NCBI GenBank assembly: GCA_002381155.1
Contig: DFQX01000094.1
Coordinates: forward strand, 1-7,915
Direction of reading: 5' to 3'
From: Flavobacteriaceae bacterium UBA3478
GTDB taxonomy: Bacteria > Bacteroidota > Bacteroidia > Flavobacteriales > Flavobacteriaceae
Length of the DNA stretch: 7,915 nt
The translations under genes and the position numbers were made by a program. Below, one piece after another: positions 1 to 5,509 of this stretch; position 1 is the stretch's first letter, and each line of letters begins with the position of its first letter. Below the pieces are notes generated by a model. That model made no database searches. It saw only the letters and a list, made by a program, of their open reading frames with translations, and was not told the DNA's origin.

Positions 1-457
1 CTCCAATTTTTCGGGTAACAGCAGGCTCTATTACCAGAGGCGCAATACCAATGCCAATTTCAGAGAGTTTAACTGATGCCGTTTCTGTAGCATAGCAGTA
101 ATCACAAGATGCTATTAATCCTACACCCCCTCCTACAGCCTTACCCTGAATGCGACCAATTACTAACGCTTTTGATCTTCGAATAGCTAAAATCACTTTC
201 GCAAAGCCACTAAAAAATGACGTTGCTTGCTTCTGATTTTCAAGAGCTAGTAATTCATCAAAATTTGCTCCAGCACAGAATACAGAAGACCCAACAGACG
301 ATAAAACAATCGCACACAATTGTGATTCATTGGCCTTGTCGATGAGTTTGGCAAGCTTATTCAACATCTCGCTGGTCATGGCATTTTTTGATGGATGACC
401 AAATGTTATTCTACCAATACGATTGTCAATACTTAGCTCGAGTGTATAAGGATCCAT
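1..457 (-). CDS. Enoyl-CoA hydratase/isomerase (crotonase) family, methylglutaconyl-CoA hydratase-like, C-terminus off the left edge
   Basis: The minus strand is open from an ATG at 455-457 to the window edge and gives 152 N-terminal residues. Crotonase signatures are clear: CAGANFDEL at 61-69 (first oxyanion-hole segment) and GKAVGGGVGLIASCD at 105-119 (second oxyanion-hole segment). SEIGIGIAPLVIEP at 132-145 carries Glu133, aligned with catalytic Glu164 of rat crotonase. The residue matching crotonase Glu144 is Gly113. A GGGVGL segment with a following SE..lGiaP..I.P motif is typical, as I recall, of bacterial LiuC-like 3-methylglutaconyl-CoA hydratases of leucine degradation, so hydration of a branched acyl-CoA is the preferred guess; another acyl-CoA hydratase or isomerase is possible. 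The start lies 19 bp after the stop of the upstream GNAT gene on the same strand, so the two are probably co-transcribed. Family assignment is firm; substrate is inferred. Confidence 0.9.
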   Translation of the reverse strand, partial: MDPYTLELSIDNRIGRITFGHPSKNAMTSEMLNKLAKLIDKANESQLCAIVLSSVGSSVFCAGANFDELLALENQKQATSFFSGFAKVILAIRRSKALVIGRIQGKAVGGGVGLIASCDYCYATETASVKLSEIGIGIAPLVIEPAVTRKIG

Positions 458-476
458 AAACCAAAGGTAAGATTAT

Positions 477-977
477 CTATAAAAGCTTCTCGTAACAGTG
501 AAACGGAAAAGGACTTTTCTGTTCAAAGTACACATCCCCTAGACGTTTATAGCCTCGAGCCTCGTAAAGTTTATTATTGCGAAGATTCTTTGAAAAGGTA
601 TCTAACCGAACCGATACCGCACCTAGCTCTTTAAGATGTGCTTCTGCGAAGTCAAGAAGTGCTCGGGCATGACCTTTGCCTTGATGCTTGGGGTGTACAC
701 ATAGGCGATGAAGATATCCGTTGGTTGAGTCTACGGTTAGCCAATTAATCGGTTCGTAAACCCCGTCTTTTCTTGTAGATATCACGATTGCCCCAACGAT
801 TTTACCCTCAATTTCTAAGATAAAAAGCTCCTCATTAGAAAGGTCTTTTTCAAAGGCCTCAAGAGACGGATAGTTTTCATTCCACTGAAAGATATCCATC
901 TCACATAGATGCTTTGCGCAAGCCTGAGTGATTTGAATAATCTTCGAAAGATCTGTTTTGACGGCAGGCCGAATCAT
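477..977 (-). CDS. GNAT family N-acetyltransferase
   Basis: This 166-residue protein is a single-domain GCN5-related N-acetyltransferase of normal length, presumably cytoplasmic. The acetyl-CoA pyrophosphate-binding motif is visible as HPKHQGKGHARALL at 95-108, with the Q/R-x-x-G-x-G/A core at 99-104. It is preceded by the beta-4 strand YLHRLCV at 88-94 and followed by the usual C-terminal segment NNKLYEARGYKRLGDV at 134-149. The ATG at 975-977 is the natural start because the family fold begins immediately (MIRPAVKTDLSKI). The substrate cannot be read from sequence; small-molecule or protein N-termini are both possible. It precedes the crotonase-like gene by 19 bp, and the pair is divergent from the plug-domain protein gene across about 90 bp. 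No perfect Bacteroidetes -7 box was found upstream on this strand. Confidence 0.9.
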   Translation of the reverse strand: MIRPAVKTDLSKIIQITQACAKHLCEMDIFQWNENYPSLEAFEKDLSNEELFILEIEGKIVGAIVISTRKDGVYEPINWLTVDSTNGYLHRLCVHPKHQGKGHARALLDFAEAHLKELGAVSVRLDTFSKNLRNNKLYEARGYKRLGDVYFEQKSPFPFHCYEKLL

Positions 978-1039
978 AGGAGACTATTTTGCATCCCAAT
1001 TTAACGAAGCCTTAGCAAATTTTAGTGGGCTTCAGATAT

Positions 1040-1047
1040 TATCTTTG
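1040..1047 (+). promoter_or_regulatory. Bacteroidetes-type -7 promoter box for the plug-domain gene
   Basis: TATCTTTG is an exact match to the Bacteroidetes sigma-ABfr -7 consensus TAnnTTTG and lies 20 bp before the ATG at 1068, in the divergent intergenic region. A clear -33 TTTG is not seen; only a T-run near 1020-1023 sits at about the right distance. Transcription would start near 1052-1055 and leave a very short 5' leader. Confidence 0.5.
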
Positions 1048-1067
1048 TTAAGTACAATTTGAAGTTT

Positions 1068-2765
1068 ATGAAAAAAGCGTTTTTACTTTTCTTTCTTATT
1101 CTTAGTAGTGGTTTTCTTACTGCACAACAATTAGTGAAGGGAACGCTCAGTGATCAGTTTGCTGCGTTGCCCCTTGGCACGGTTGAGAATCTAACTCAAA
1201 AGACCAGTATCACAACGGATAATCGAGGAGGTTATGAGATTATGGCTAATATCGGCGATCGTCTTCAATTCTCTTTTCCCGGTAAACGAAGTCTCGTTTT
1301 TGTTGTTGAAGATGTTACCCGAACGCTAAACGTTCAATTAGAGGATGAAATCACCGAACTCGACAACGTGGTGGTTACACGAAAAGGTCAGAAAACCTTA
1401 AAAGAGCTTTATAAAGAATACAATGCCAACCCAGCCATTGTAAAAACGGTCTTTGGGTATTTAGATACAGAGGCTGCGAGTTATCAGATTAGAACTATGA
1501 ATGAAAAGAACATGGTTCAAGCGGGCGGAGACCTTGCAACCATGATACGAGGCCGATTTCCGGGAGTTAAAATTGCCAATGACGAACAAGGAATGCCTCA
1601 GATTTTCTTGAGAGAAACAGCTAGTTTTAGTGCTATTCCAGCGGGATATGACATAGACAACGTATTATACGATACGTATCCTACCTGGTTAGATGCCAAT
1701 AGTATTTTTAGACTAGCAATCATCCCGTCTCGATCTGCCAATACGCGATACGGATCTTTTGGAGCCGGCGGAATGGTCATTATCAATACTCAGAATTCGA
1801 ACATTCATCCGGTTGGAGAAGATGGAAAGCCCATTGATCTCGCACGCCTAGACGACAACCTTTTTAAATACGAGGTGCTTGAAGATGACGATTTATTCGA
1901 CTCAAAACAGTCTAAACTTATTCAGTCTTTCGACGACGGAGAGAACCTAATAGACTATTTATCTAGAGCGGAATCTTCATTCTCTAATTACGACTGGATT
2001 TCAGTTGCTCAGAAAATGAATGATTTGGAGATGAGCAAGGAACTTACGGATTTGCATCAAACTTATTTCAATAAGTATAATGATCACGCTCCTTCTTTAA
2101 AAGCTTATGGATATTGGCTTCATTCGATTAGTGACTTTAAAGCATCATTGACCTTTTTTCAGACGGCCTTTAAGCTACGACCTAACTATTTACAATCGTA
2201 TTTAGACCTTGCAGACACCTATGAGTCGCTAGGACAACTGCAAAAAGCATTATCTCTTTATGTTCGAGCAAATAATCTCGTGAATTCTGGGTTTATAGTA
2301 GCTCCTTCTGAAGAGGGGCGATTGTATAATTTCGATCGCGGCTATGATTCTTTCTTGAAGCGTAATAAGGACGCCTTTGCAGATCTAGATTTTGAATGGG
2401 ATTCAGAGGAGGCAGGCACCGAAGTGACCTTTTATTTTGATGAAACCGAAACAGAGTTCGAGCTCTTTTTTGTCAATCCAGAGAATCAATATTTCACTGA
2501 AAATTATAGTACGTGGGCAAATTTAGACCTCATTAATAATAACAAAGCACTCGGCCTTTCTAGTCTCGAATTCTTCATTGATCAAAATTTAAGAGGGGAG
2601 TGGAAGGTGTATATGAAATATCTCGGGAATAAAAAGCAAACTCCATCTTCTGTAAAATTGGTCGCTCGTTCGAAGTATCCGAATTCGAGTAAAACTCCGG
2701 TAACTTTGTTCAAGAAATTAACGGCAGAAGATGAAGTAGTACTTTTAGGGACTTTGACGAATTAG
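1068..2765 (+). CDS. Secreted barrel-less TonB plug-domain protein with regulatory-like N-domain and TPRs
   Basis: This is a 565-residue exported protein of unknown function. Residues 1-20 form a signal peptide (MKKAFLLFFLILSSGFLTAQ, predicted cleavage after TAQ). Residues about 22-93 resemble the carboxypeptidase-D regulatory-like beta-sandwich found at the N-terminus of Bacteroidetes SusC/TonB receptors, ending in a linker near ELDNVVVTRKG. Residues about 140-242 resemble a TonB-receptor plug, including MIRGRFPGVKI at 159-169, IDNVLYD at 196-202 and GSFGAGGMVIINTQ at 229-242. Instead of the several-hundred-residue beta-barrel there is an acidic linker, TPR-like helices at about 345-403 (RPNYLQSYLDLADTYESLGQ is the clearest unit) and a beta-rich C-terminus (445-560). 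That last part faintly resembles DUF2135-type domains. The ATG at 1068 is preferred over an in-frame TTG at 1059 because the signal peptide begins there and the -7 box sits 20 bp upstream. A role in envelope assembly or protein interaction is a guess. Confidence 0.85.
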   Translation: MKKAFLLFFLILSSGFLTAQQLVKGTLSDQFAALPLGTVENLTQKTSITTDNRGGYEIMANIGDRLQFSFPGKRSLVFVVEDVTRTLNVQLEDEITELDNVVVTRKGQKTLKELYKEYNANPAIVKTVFGYLDTEAASYQIRTMNEKNMVQAGGDLATMIRGRFPGVKIANDEQGMPQIFLRETASFSAIPAGYDIDNVLYDTYPTWLDANSIFRLAIIPSRSANTRYGSFGAGGMVIINTQNSNIHPVGEDGKPIDLARLDDNLFKYEVLEDDDLFDSKQSKLIQSFDDGENLIDYLSRAESSFSNYDWISVAQKMNDLEMSKELTDLHQTYFNKYNDHAPSLKAYGYWLHSISDFKASLTFFQTAFKLRPNYLQSYLDLADTYESLGQLQKALSLYVRANNLVNSGFIVAPSEEGRLYNFDRGYDSFLKRNKDAFADLDFEWDSEEAGTEVTFYFDETETEFELFFVNPENQYFTENYSTWANLDLINNNKALGLSSLEFFIDQNLRGEWKVYMKYLGNKKQTPSSVKLVARSKYPNSSKTPVTLFKKLTAEDEVVLLGTLTN

Positions 2766-2773
2766 TCTTTGAG

Positions 2774-3220
2774 TTAGTTCTGTTTTTTGATCGTGGGTGA
2801 ACTAGAGGAGCTGTTCGGCGAAATATAGGGCATGCTTGAGGAATTACTGAAGGACCTTATCGGTTGATAGGAATCTTTTCTTTCTTGATTAATAATGAAT
2901 TGGTTTAACCCTCCGGTAAGGGAGCCTACCTCTCCATTCATACTTCTTCGTGTCCATTCTTGTATTCGATAAAAATCTGACGGGGATCGAAGAGTGCCAG
3001 TTTCAAAAGAGTAATTAGACCAGTACCAATTATTCCAATACCAGTGATTATTGTAGTTGTATCGGGGGAATTCTTGGGACTTAAAAAACTCAAAGACATT
3101 GCGACTTACCGCTATGGTATCGCCAATACTGGTAATCACTCTCATGGATTTCTGATTTTGTCCGAAGCATGGCGAGGATAAAACAAAGAACACGAAAAAA
3201 TGCAATACTTTGATTTTCAT
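2774..3220 (-). CDS. Small secreted protein of unknown function, rich in Trp, Tyr, Asn and Ser
   Basis: The gene encodes 148 residues from the ATG at 3218-3220. This start is chosen because it opens directly with a signal peptide (MKIKVLHFFVFFVLSSPCFG, residues 1-20); an upstream in-frame ATG at 3281-3283 would place 21 mostly polar residues in front of it. The cysteine at 18 lies in SSPC, a poor lipobox, so ordinary signal-peptidase cleavage near CFG/QN seems likelier than lipidation. The mature part has a short segment at about 26-50, then an aromatic and asparagine patch at 53-71 containing HWYWNNWYWSNY, then a polar middle and a serine-rich tail ending in KKQN. I recognise no domain. It converges tail-to-tail on the plug-domain gene with 8 bp between stops. 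A periplasmic or surface location is likely; the function is unknown. Confidence 0.7.
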   Translation of the reverse strand: MKIKVLHFFVFFVLSSPCFGQNQKSMRVITSIGDTIAVSRNVFEFFKSQEFPRYNYNNHWYWNNWYWSNYSFETGTLRSPSDFYRIQEWTRRSMNGEVGSLTGGLNQFIINQERKDSYQPIRSFSNSSSMPYISPNSSSSSPTIKKQN

Positions 3221-3309
3221 TAAGTTAAAATAGTGTAATTTTTTGAACAGAATAGTTTTGGTACATTCCCAATTCACAATCATTTTTAATTCAAATCACC
3301 CATTTTCAC

Positions 3310-3317
3310 TATCTTGC
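3310..3317 (+). promoter_or_regulatory. Possible -7 box of the tRNA-Ala gene
   Basis: TATCTTGC lies 10 bp before the tRNA gene and resembles the Bacteroidetes -7 box TAnnTTTG with one T missing. A T-rich stretch at 3283-3287 sits at about the distance of a -33 element but lacks the TTG core. The placement is what a tRNA promoter would need, but the match is imperfect. Confidence 0.35.
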
Positions 3318-3327
3318 GCCCACTTCT

Positions 3328-3401
3328 GGGGGATTAGCTCAGTTGGCTAGAGCGCTTGCCTGGCAGGCAAGAGGCCACCGGTTCGAATCCGGTATTCTCC
3401 A
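3328..3401 (+). tRNA. tRNA-Ala (anticodon GGC)
   Basis: The 74-nt gene folds into a complete cloverleaf: 7-bp acceptor stem (GGGGGAT with ATTCTCC, two G-U pairs), D arm GCTC/GAGC, anticodon stem CTTGC/GCAAG with loop CTGGCAG, a 5-nt variable loop (AGGCC), and T arm ACCGG/CCGGT with loop TTCGAAT. The anticodon is GGC, reading alanine codons GCC and GCU. The third acceptor pair is G3-U70, the main alanyl-tRNA synthetase identity element, which confirms the assignment. The discriminator base is A at 3401, and the 3' CCA is not encoded (CTT follows). A strong terminator begins 16 nt later, so it appears to be a single-gene transcript. Confidence 0.97.
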
Positions 3402-3416
3402 CTTAGAGCACCATCG

Positions 3417-3445
3417 AACACGGCCCAATTTGGGCTGTGTTTTTT
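3417..3445 (+). terminator. Rho-independent terminator after tRNA-Ala
   Basis: AACACGGCCC (3417-3426) pairs with GGGCTGTGTT (3432-3441) to give a 10-bp stem with one G-U pair and a 5-nt loop (AATTT). It is followed by a T-rich run continuing to 3449. It ends the tRNA transcript and insulates the arginine operon from it. Confidence 0.9.
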
Positions 3446-3564
3446 GTTTGAAAAGGTTGCGCTAATTGGTTGCTTTCTCAATCTCTTTGAGCAAAAATAT
3501 GTAATCCTATGAAAGCGCCAAATTCAGTAACTCCCTCAGCCACAATTTCTTCACAAAGCACTTT

Positions 3565-3586
3565 TTTTGTTAAAAATTCAACAAAA
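3565..3586 (+). promoter_or_regulatory. Inverted repeat upstream of the arginine promoter, possible operator
   Basis: TTTTGTT at 3565-3571 and AACAAAA at 3580-3586 are perfect 7-bp inverted arms around an 8-bp A/T-rich centre. The right half contains ATTCA, one half of the ArgR ARG-box consensus, but the left half is shifted by one base from a true ARG box. Its place just upstream of the presumed -33 element suits an operator or UP-like element. A/T-rich DNA makes such repeats fairly common, so this is tentative. Confidence 0.3.
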
Positions 3587-3588
3587 CA

Positions 3589-3618
3589 TTGTGTGACTCA
3601 CATAAAAGAGTAGTTTTA
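3589..3618 (+). promoter_or_regulatory. Predicted promoter of the arginine operon and its leader
   Basis: TTG at 3589-3591 is separated by 19 bp from TAGTTTTA at 3611-3618, which matches the Bacteroidetes -7 box TAnnTTTG in all but the last base. The spacing fits that promoter class. A perfect inverted repeat TGTGA-C-TCACA (3592-3602) lies between the two boxes, where a bound repressor would block polymerase. Transcription would start near 3623-3626, only a few bases before the leader ATG at 3629. The DNA between the tRNA terminator and 3564 shows no gene or strong motif. Confidence 0.5.
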
Positions 3619-3628
3619 CCCCGTGAAA

Positions 3629-3682
3629 ATGACACAGCACATTATTACTCCTATCCGACGTATTAGTCGCCGCCGCCCGTAA
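3629..3682 (+). CDS. Arginine-rich leader peptide upstream of the arginine operon (candidate)
   Basis: The ORF encodes 17 residues, MTQHIITPIRRISRRRP, and stops at TAA (3680-3682), 95 nt before the first structural gene. Five residues are arginine: CGA CGT, then ATT AGT, then CGC CGC CGC, one codon before the terminal proline codon and stop. An in-frame GTG at 3623 is an alternative start that would add two residues. Short ORFs with a run of codons for the pathway's end product, placed between promoter and operon, are the hallmark of ribosome-mediated attenuation (classically his, trp, leu and thr). Here low charged tRNA-Arg would stall the ribosome on the CGN codons. All five codons are of the CGN box, normally read by one tRNA-Arg(ICG) for CGU/CGC/CGA, while argG uses AGA for 6 of 15 arginines. 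The peptide itself probably has no function of its own. Translation and regulation are inferred. Confidence 0.72.
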   Translation: MTQHIITPIRRISRRRP

Positions 3683-3753
3683 GGGTGTAGTGCTGTTATG
3701 GAAATAGGTGAGTCCATTTCCCCCTCTGAATTCTCAATTACCCTTTTACTTTT
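3634..3753 (+). promoter_or_regulatory. Putative attenuator RNA with alternative pairings
   Basis: Several pairings that exclude one another can be drawn by eye. (a) ACAGCAC at 3634-3640, inside the leader ORF, with GTGCTGT at 3690-3696 (7 bp). (b) CCTATCC at 3650-3656, directly before and into the first Arg codon, with 3700-3708 (GG, bulged AA, ATAGG). (c) A local hairpin GGAAAT at 3700-3705 with ATTTCC at 3716-3721, extended by two G-C pairs past a bulged A. (d) AAGGGT at 3681-3686, overlapping the leader stop, with ACCCTT at 3740-3745, followed by the T-rich TTACTTTT at 3746-3753. Pairing (c) competes with (b). Option (d) plus the T-rich tail is the nearest thing to a terminator, but it is weak and no GC-rich intrinsic terminator is seen. 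Transcription attenuation and control of translation are both possible; the mechanism is unresolved. Confidence 0.4.
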
Positions 3754-3777
3754 AAACAACCCAACGATTCTTTAATC

Positions 3778-4329
3778 ATGGATCTATTTATTGCCGATGA
3801 GTCTTTTCATCGCTTCGCAGAACATATCTGCGACACTATTCAGGACGCTGCACAAAAGCGCGGTACAGGTATTGCCCGTCGTAGCCCTGAGTACATCAAA
3901 ACTAAGATGACCAACGGTAATGCCGTTATCGCCTTAGACGGAGATACTTTTGCCGGCTTCTGTTATATCGAAGTGTGGGGCGGAAAGAACTTTGTCGCTC
4001 ACTCTGGCCTTATTATTTCAGAAGATTATCGTGGAAGAGGTTTAGCAAAGGCCATTAAATCGAAGGTTTTAGAGCTTTCGATTCAGAAATACCCAGAAGC
4101 TAAAATCTTTGGAATTACCACTGGTTCTGCTGTAATGAAGATCAATTATCAGTTAGGATATAAACCTGTAACCTTTAATGAATTAACTGATGATCCTAAA
4201 TTTTGGGACGGATGTCAAACCTGTCTCAACTACGACATCTTAACTCGAACTAACCGTAAAATGTGCCTTTGTACCGGCATGTTGTATGACAATCATTTAA
4301 ATCAAAAAATCAAGAACGATGAAAAATAA
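3778..4329 (+). CDS. GNAT acyltransferase heading the arginine operon, candidate N-acylglutamate synthase
   Basis: This 183-residue protein has a GNAT core with the acyl-CoA binding motif DYRGRGLAKAI at 83-93 (R-G-R-G-L-A at 85-90) and a C-terminal segment with NYQLGYKPV at 123-131. An unusual tail follows, with four cysteines at 146, 149, 163 and 165 (CQTC and CLC), which could bind a metal. From memory this tail recurs in GNATs beside argG in Bacteroidetes. As the first gene of an arginine operon with no classical argA or argJ in view, the simplest reading is that it acylates glutamate to start the pathway. In Bacteroides fragilis the carbamoyltransferase uses N-succinylornithine, so succinyl-CoA may be the donor. 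No SD sequence is seen before the ATG. Its last 11 nt overlap argG, which suggests translational coupling. GNAT family is certain; the glutamate role is inferred from context. Confidence 0.85.
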   Translation: MDLFIADESFHRFAEHICDTIQDAAQKRGTGIARRSPEYIKTKMTNGNAVIALDGDTFAGFCYIEVWGGKNFVAHSGLIISEDYRGRGLAKAIKSKVLELSIQKYPEAKIFGITTGSAVMKINYQLGYKPVTFNELTDDPKFWDGCQTCLNYDILTRTNRKMCLCTGMLYDNHLNQKIKNDEK

Positions 4330-5509
4330 AGTAGTTATCGCTTATTCAGGAGGACTAGACACCTCTTATTGTGCACACTTAATGGCAAGTGATCAGCAGA
4401 ATGAGGTTTATGCGGTTACCGTGAATACCGGGGGCTTTTCATCTGCAGAGGTTGCTTCAATTGAAGAAAAGGCCTTAGCATTCGGAGTAAGTCATTATGA
4501 GTGTATTGATGCACGCGAGCGACTCTATAACGAAGTGTTGCGTTACTTGATTTATGGAAATGTACTTAGAAATAATACGTATCCGTTATCGGTGAGTGCC
4601 GAACGTGCTACCCAGGCAATGGTACTCATTGAATATGCAAAAAAGGTAGGTGCAAATGCAATCGTTCACGGTTCGACCGGAGCAGGAAACGATCAAGTTC
4701 GATTTGATCTAATCTTTAGTGTACTTGCCCCAGAAATTGAAATTATCACCCCGATTAGAGATAACACTCTATCAAGAGAAGAGGAGATTGAATACCTGAA
4801 AAGCCATGGTTACGAATTTAGCTTTGAAAAATCGAAGTATTCAGTAAACAAAGGAATTTGGGGAACGTCTGTAGGAGGAGCAGAAACTTTAACTTCTTCG
4901 ACGGGCCTTCCGGAGTCGGCTTATCCGTCACAACTTGAAAAGTCAACACCTGAGAAATTAACCCTTGAGTTTAAGAGTGGAGAATTAAGTTCAGTAAATG
5001 GACAAAAAGGTTCTCCGACTGAATTAATTACTCTGCTTGAAGAGATTGCCGCACCCTTTGCTATTGGAAGAGATATCCATGTGGGTGATACGATTTTAGG
5101 GATTAAAGGTCGCGTTGGTTTTGAAGCTGCCGCACCAATAATCATTCTGAAAGCTCACGAACTTCTCGAAAAACATGTGCTTACCAAGTGGCAACAATAT
5201 CAAAAACAGCAATTGGCTCAGTTTTACGGGATGTTGCTTCACGAAGGTCAATTGCTAGACCCCGTAATGAGAGATACCGAGGCTTATTTAGAGCGTAGCC
5301 AAGAACGAGTCACAGGGGCTGTTTATTTAACGTTGCATCCGTATCGATTCACTTTAGAGGGTATTGAGTCCCCTTACGATATGATGCAGTCGAAAGTCGC
5401 CACTTATGGTGAGACCAATAAAGCGTGGGATTCTAGAGACGCTAAAGGGTTCATCAAAATTTATAGTAATGCCATTCAAATTTCACACCATGCAAAACCA
5501 CAAGATTAA
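4319..5509 (+). CDS. argG: Argininosuccinate synthase
   Basis: The enzyme ligates citrulline and aspartate, cleaving ATP to AMP and PPi, to form argininosuccinate, the penultimate step of arginine synthesis in the cytoplasm. At 396 residues it is near the usual length of about 400. The N-terminal PP-loop AYSGGLDTS at 8-16 binds ATP, and GSTGAGNDQVRFD at 118-130 matches the family motif GCTGKGNDQVRFE around the citrulline and aspartate site. The C-terminal half continues through the expected KGRVGFEAA and SPYDMMQSKVATYGE segments. The ATG at 4319 is chosen because the PP-loop follows at the normal distance. It overlaps the GNAT gene by 11 nt and argC by 20 nt. The reading frame is intact. The usual lysine of TGKGND is Ala here (TGAGND), a small departure from the textbook motif. 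Confidence 0.97.
   Translation: MKNKVVIAYSGGLDTSYCAHLMASDQQNEVYAVTVNTGGFSSAEVASIEEKALAFGVSHYECIDARERLYNEVLRYLIYGNVLRNNTYPLSVSAERATQAMVLIEYAKKVGANAIVHGSTGAGNDQVRFDLIFSVLAPEIEIITPIRDNTLSREEEIEYLKSHGYEFSFEKSKYSVNKGIWGTSVGGAETLTSSTGLPESAYPSQLEKSTPEKLTLEFKSGELSSVNGQKGSPTELITLLEEIAAPFAIGRDIHVGDTILGIKGRVGFEAAAPIIILKAHELLEKHVLTKWQQYQKQQLAQFYGMLLHEGQLLDPVMRDTEAYLERSQERVTGAVYLTLHPYRFTLEGIESPYDMMQSKVATYGETNKAWDSRDAKGFIKIYSNAIQISHHAKPQD

Noticed and set aside
1059..1067. TTG start adding three residues to the plug-domain protein
   Set aside because: The ATG at 1068 begins a standard signal peptide and is correctly spaced from the -7 box.
1598..1786. Antisense ORF of 62 codons inside the plug-domain gene
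   Set aside because: It lies wholly opposite a well-supported coding region, has no recognisable domain and no promoter-like sequence.
2740..2790. Possible bidirectional terminator between the convergent genes
   Set aside because: Only a weak 4-5 bp stem (GGACT with AGTCT) is found, and the T-run lies too far away from it.
3221..3283. N-terminal extension of the small secreted protein from an ATG at 3281-3283
   Set aside because: It would put 21 residues ahead of a clear signal peptide that starts at the ATG at 3218-3220.
3478..3597. Minus-strand open stretch of about 39 codons with a protein-like composition (ends GLHIFAQRD)
   Set aside because: No ATG start, very short, and it overlaps the predicted promoter and inverted repeats; possibly a gene remnant but unsupported.
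3509..3613. 34-residue plus-strand ORF starting MKAPNSVTPS
   Set aside because: Low-complexity Ser/Thr-rich translation that runs across the predicted arginine promoter; no promoter of its own or familiar motif.
4921..5145. Antisense ORF of 74 codons inside argG
   Set aside because: It is the reverse of conserved argG sequence and has no independent support.
5406..5489. GTG-initiated extension of argC
   Set aside because: It lies within argG and adds 28 residues before a normal ArgC N-terminus with its nucleotide-binding motif.
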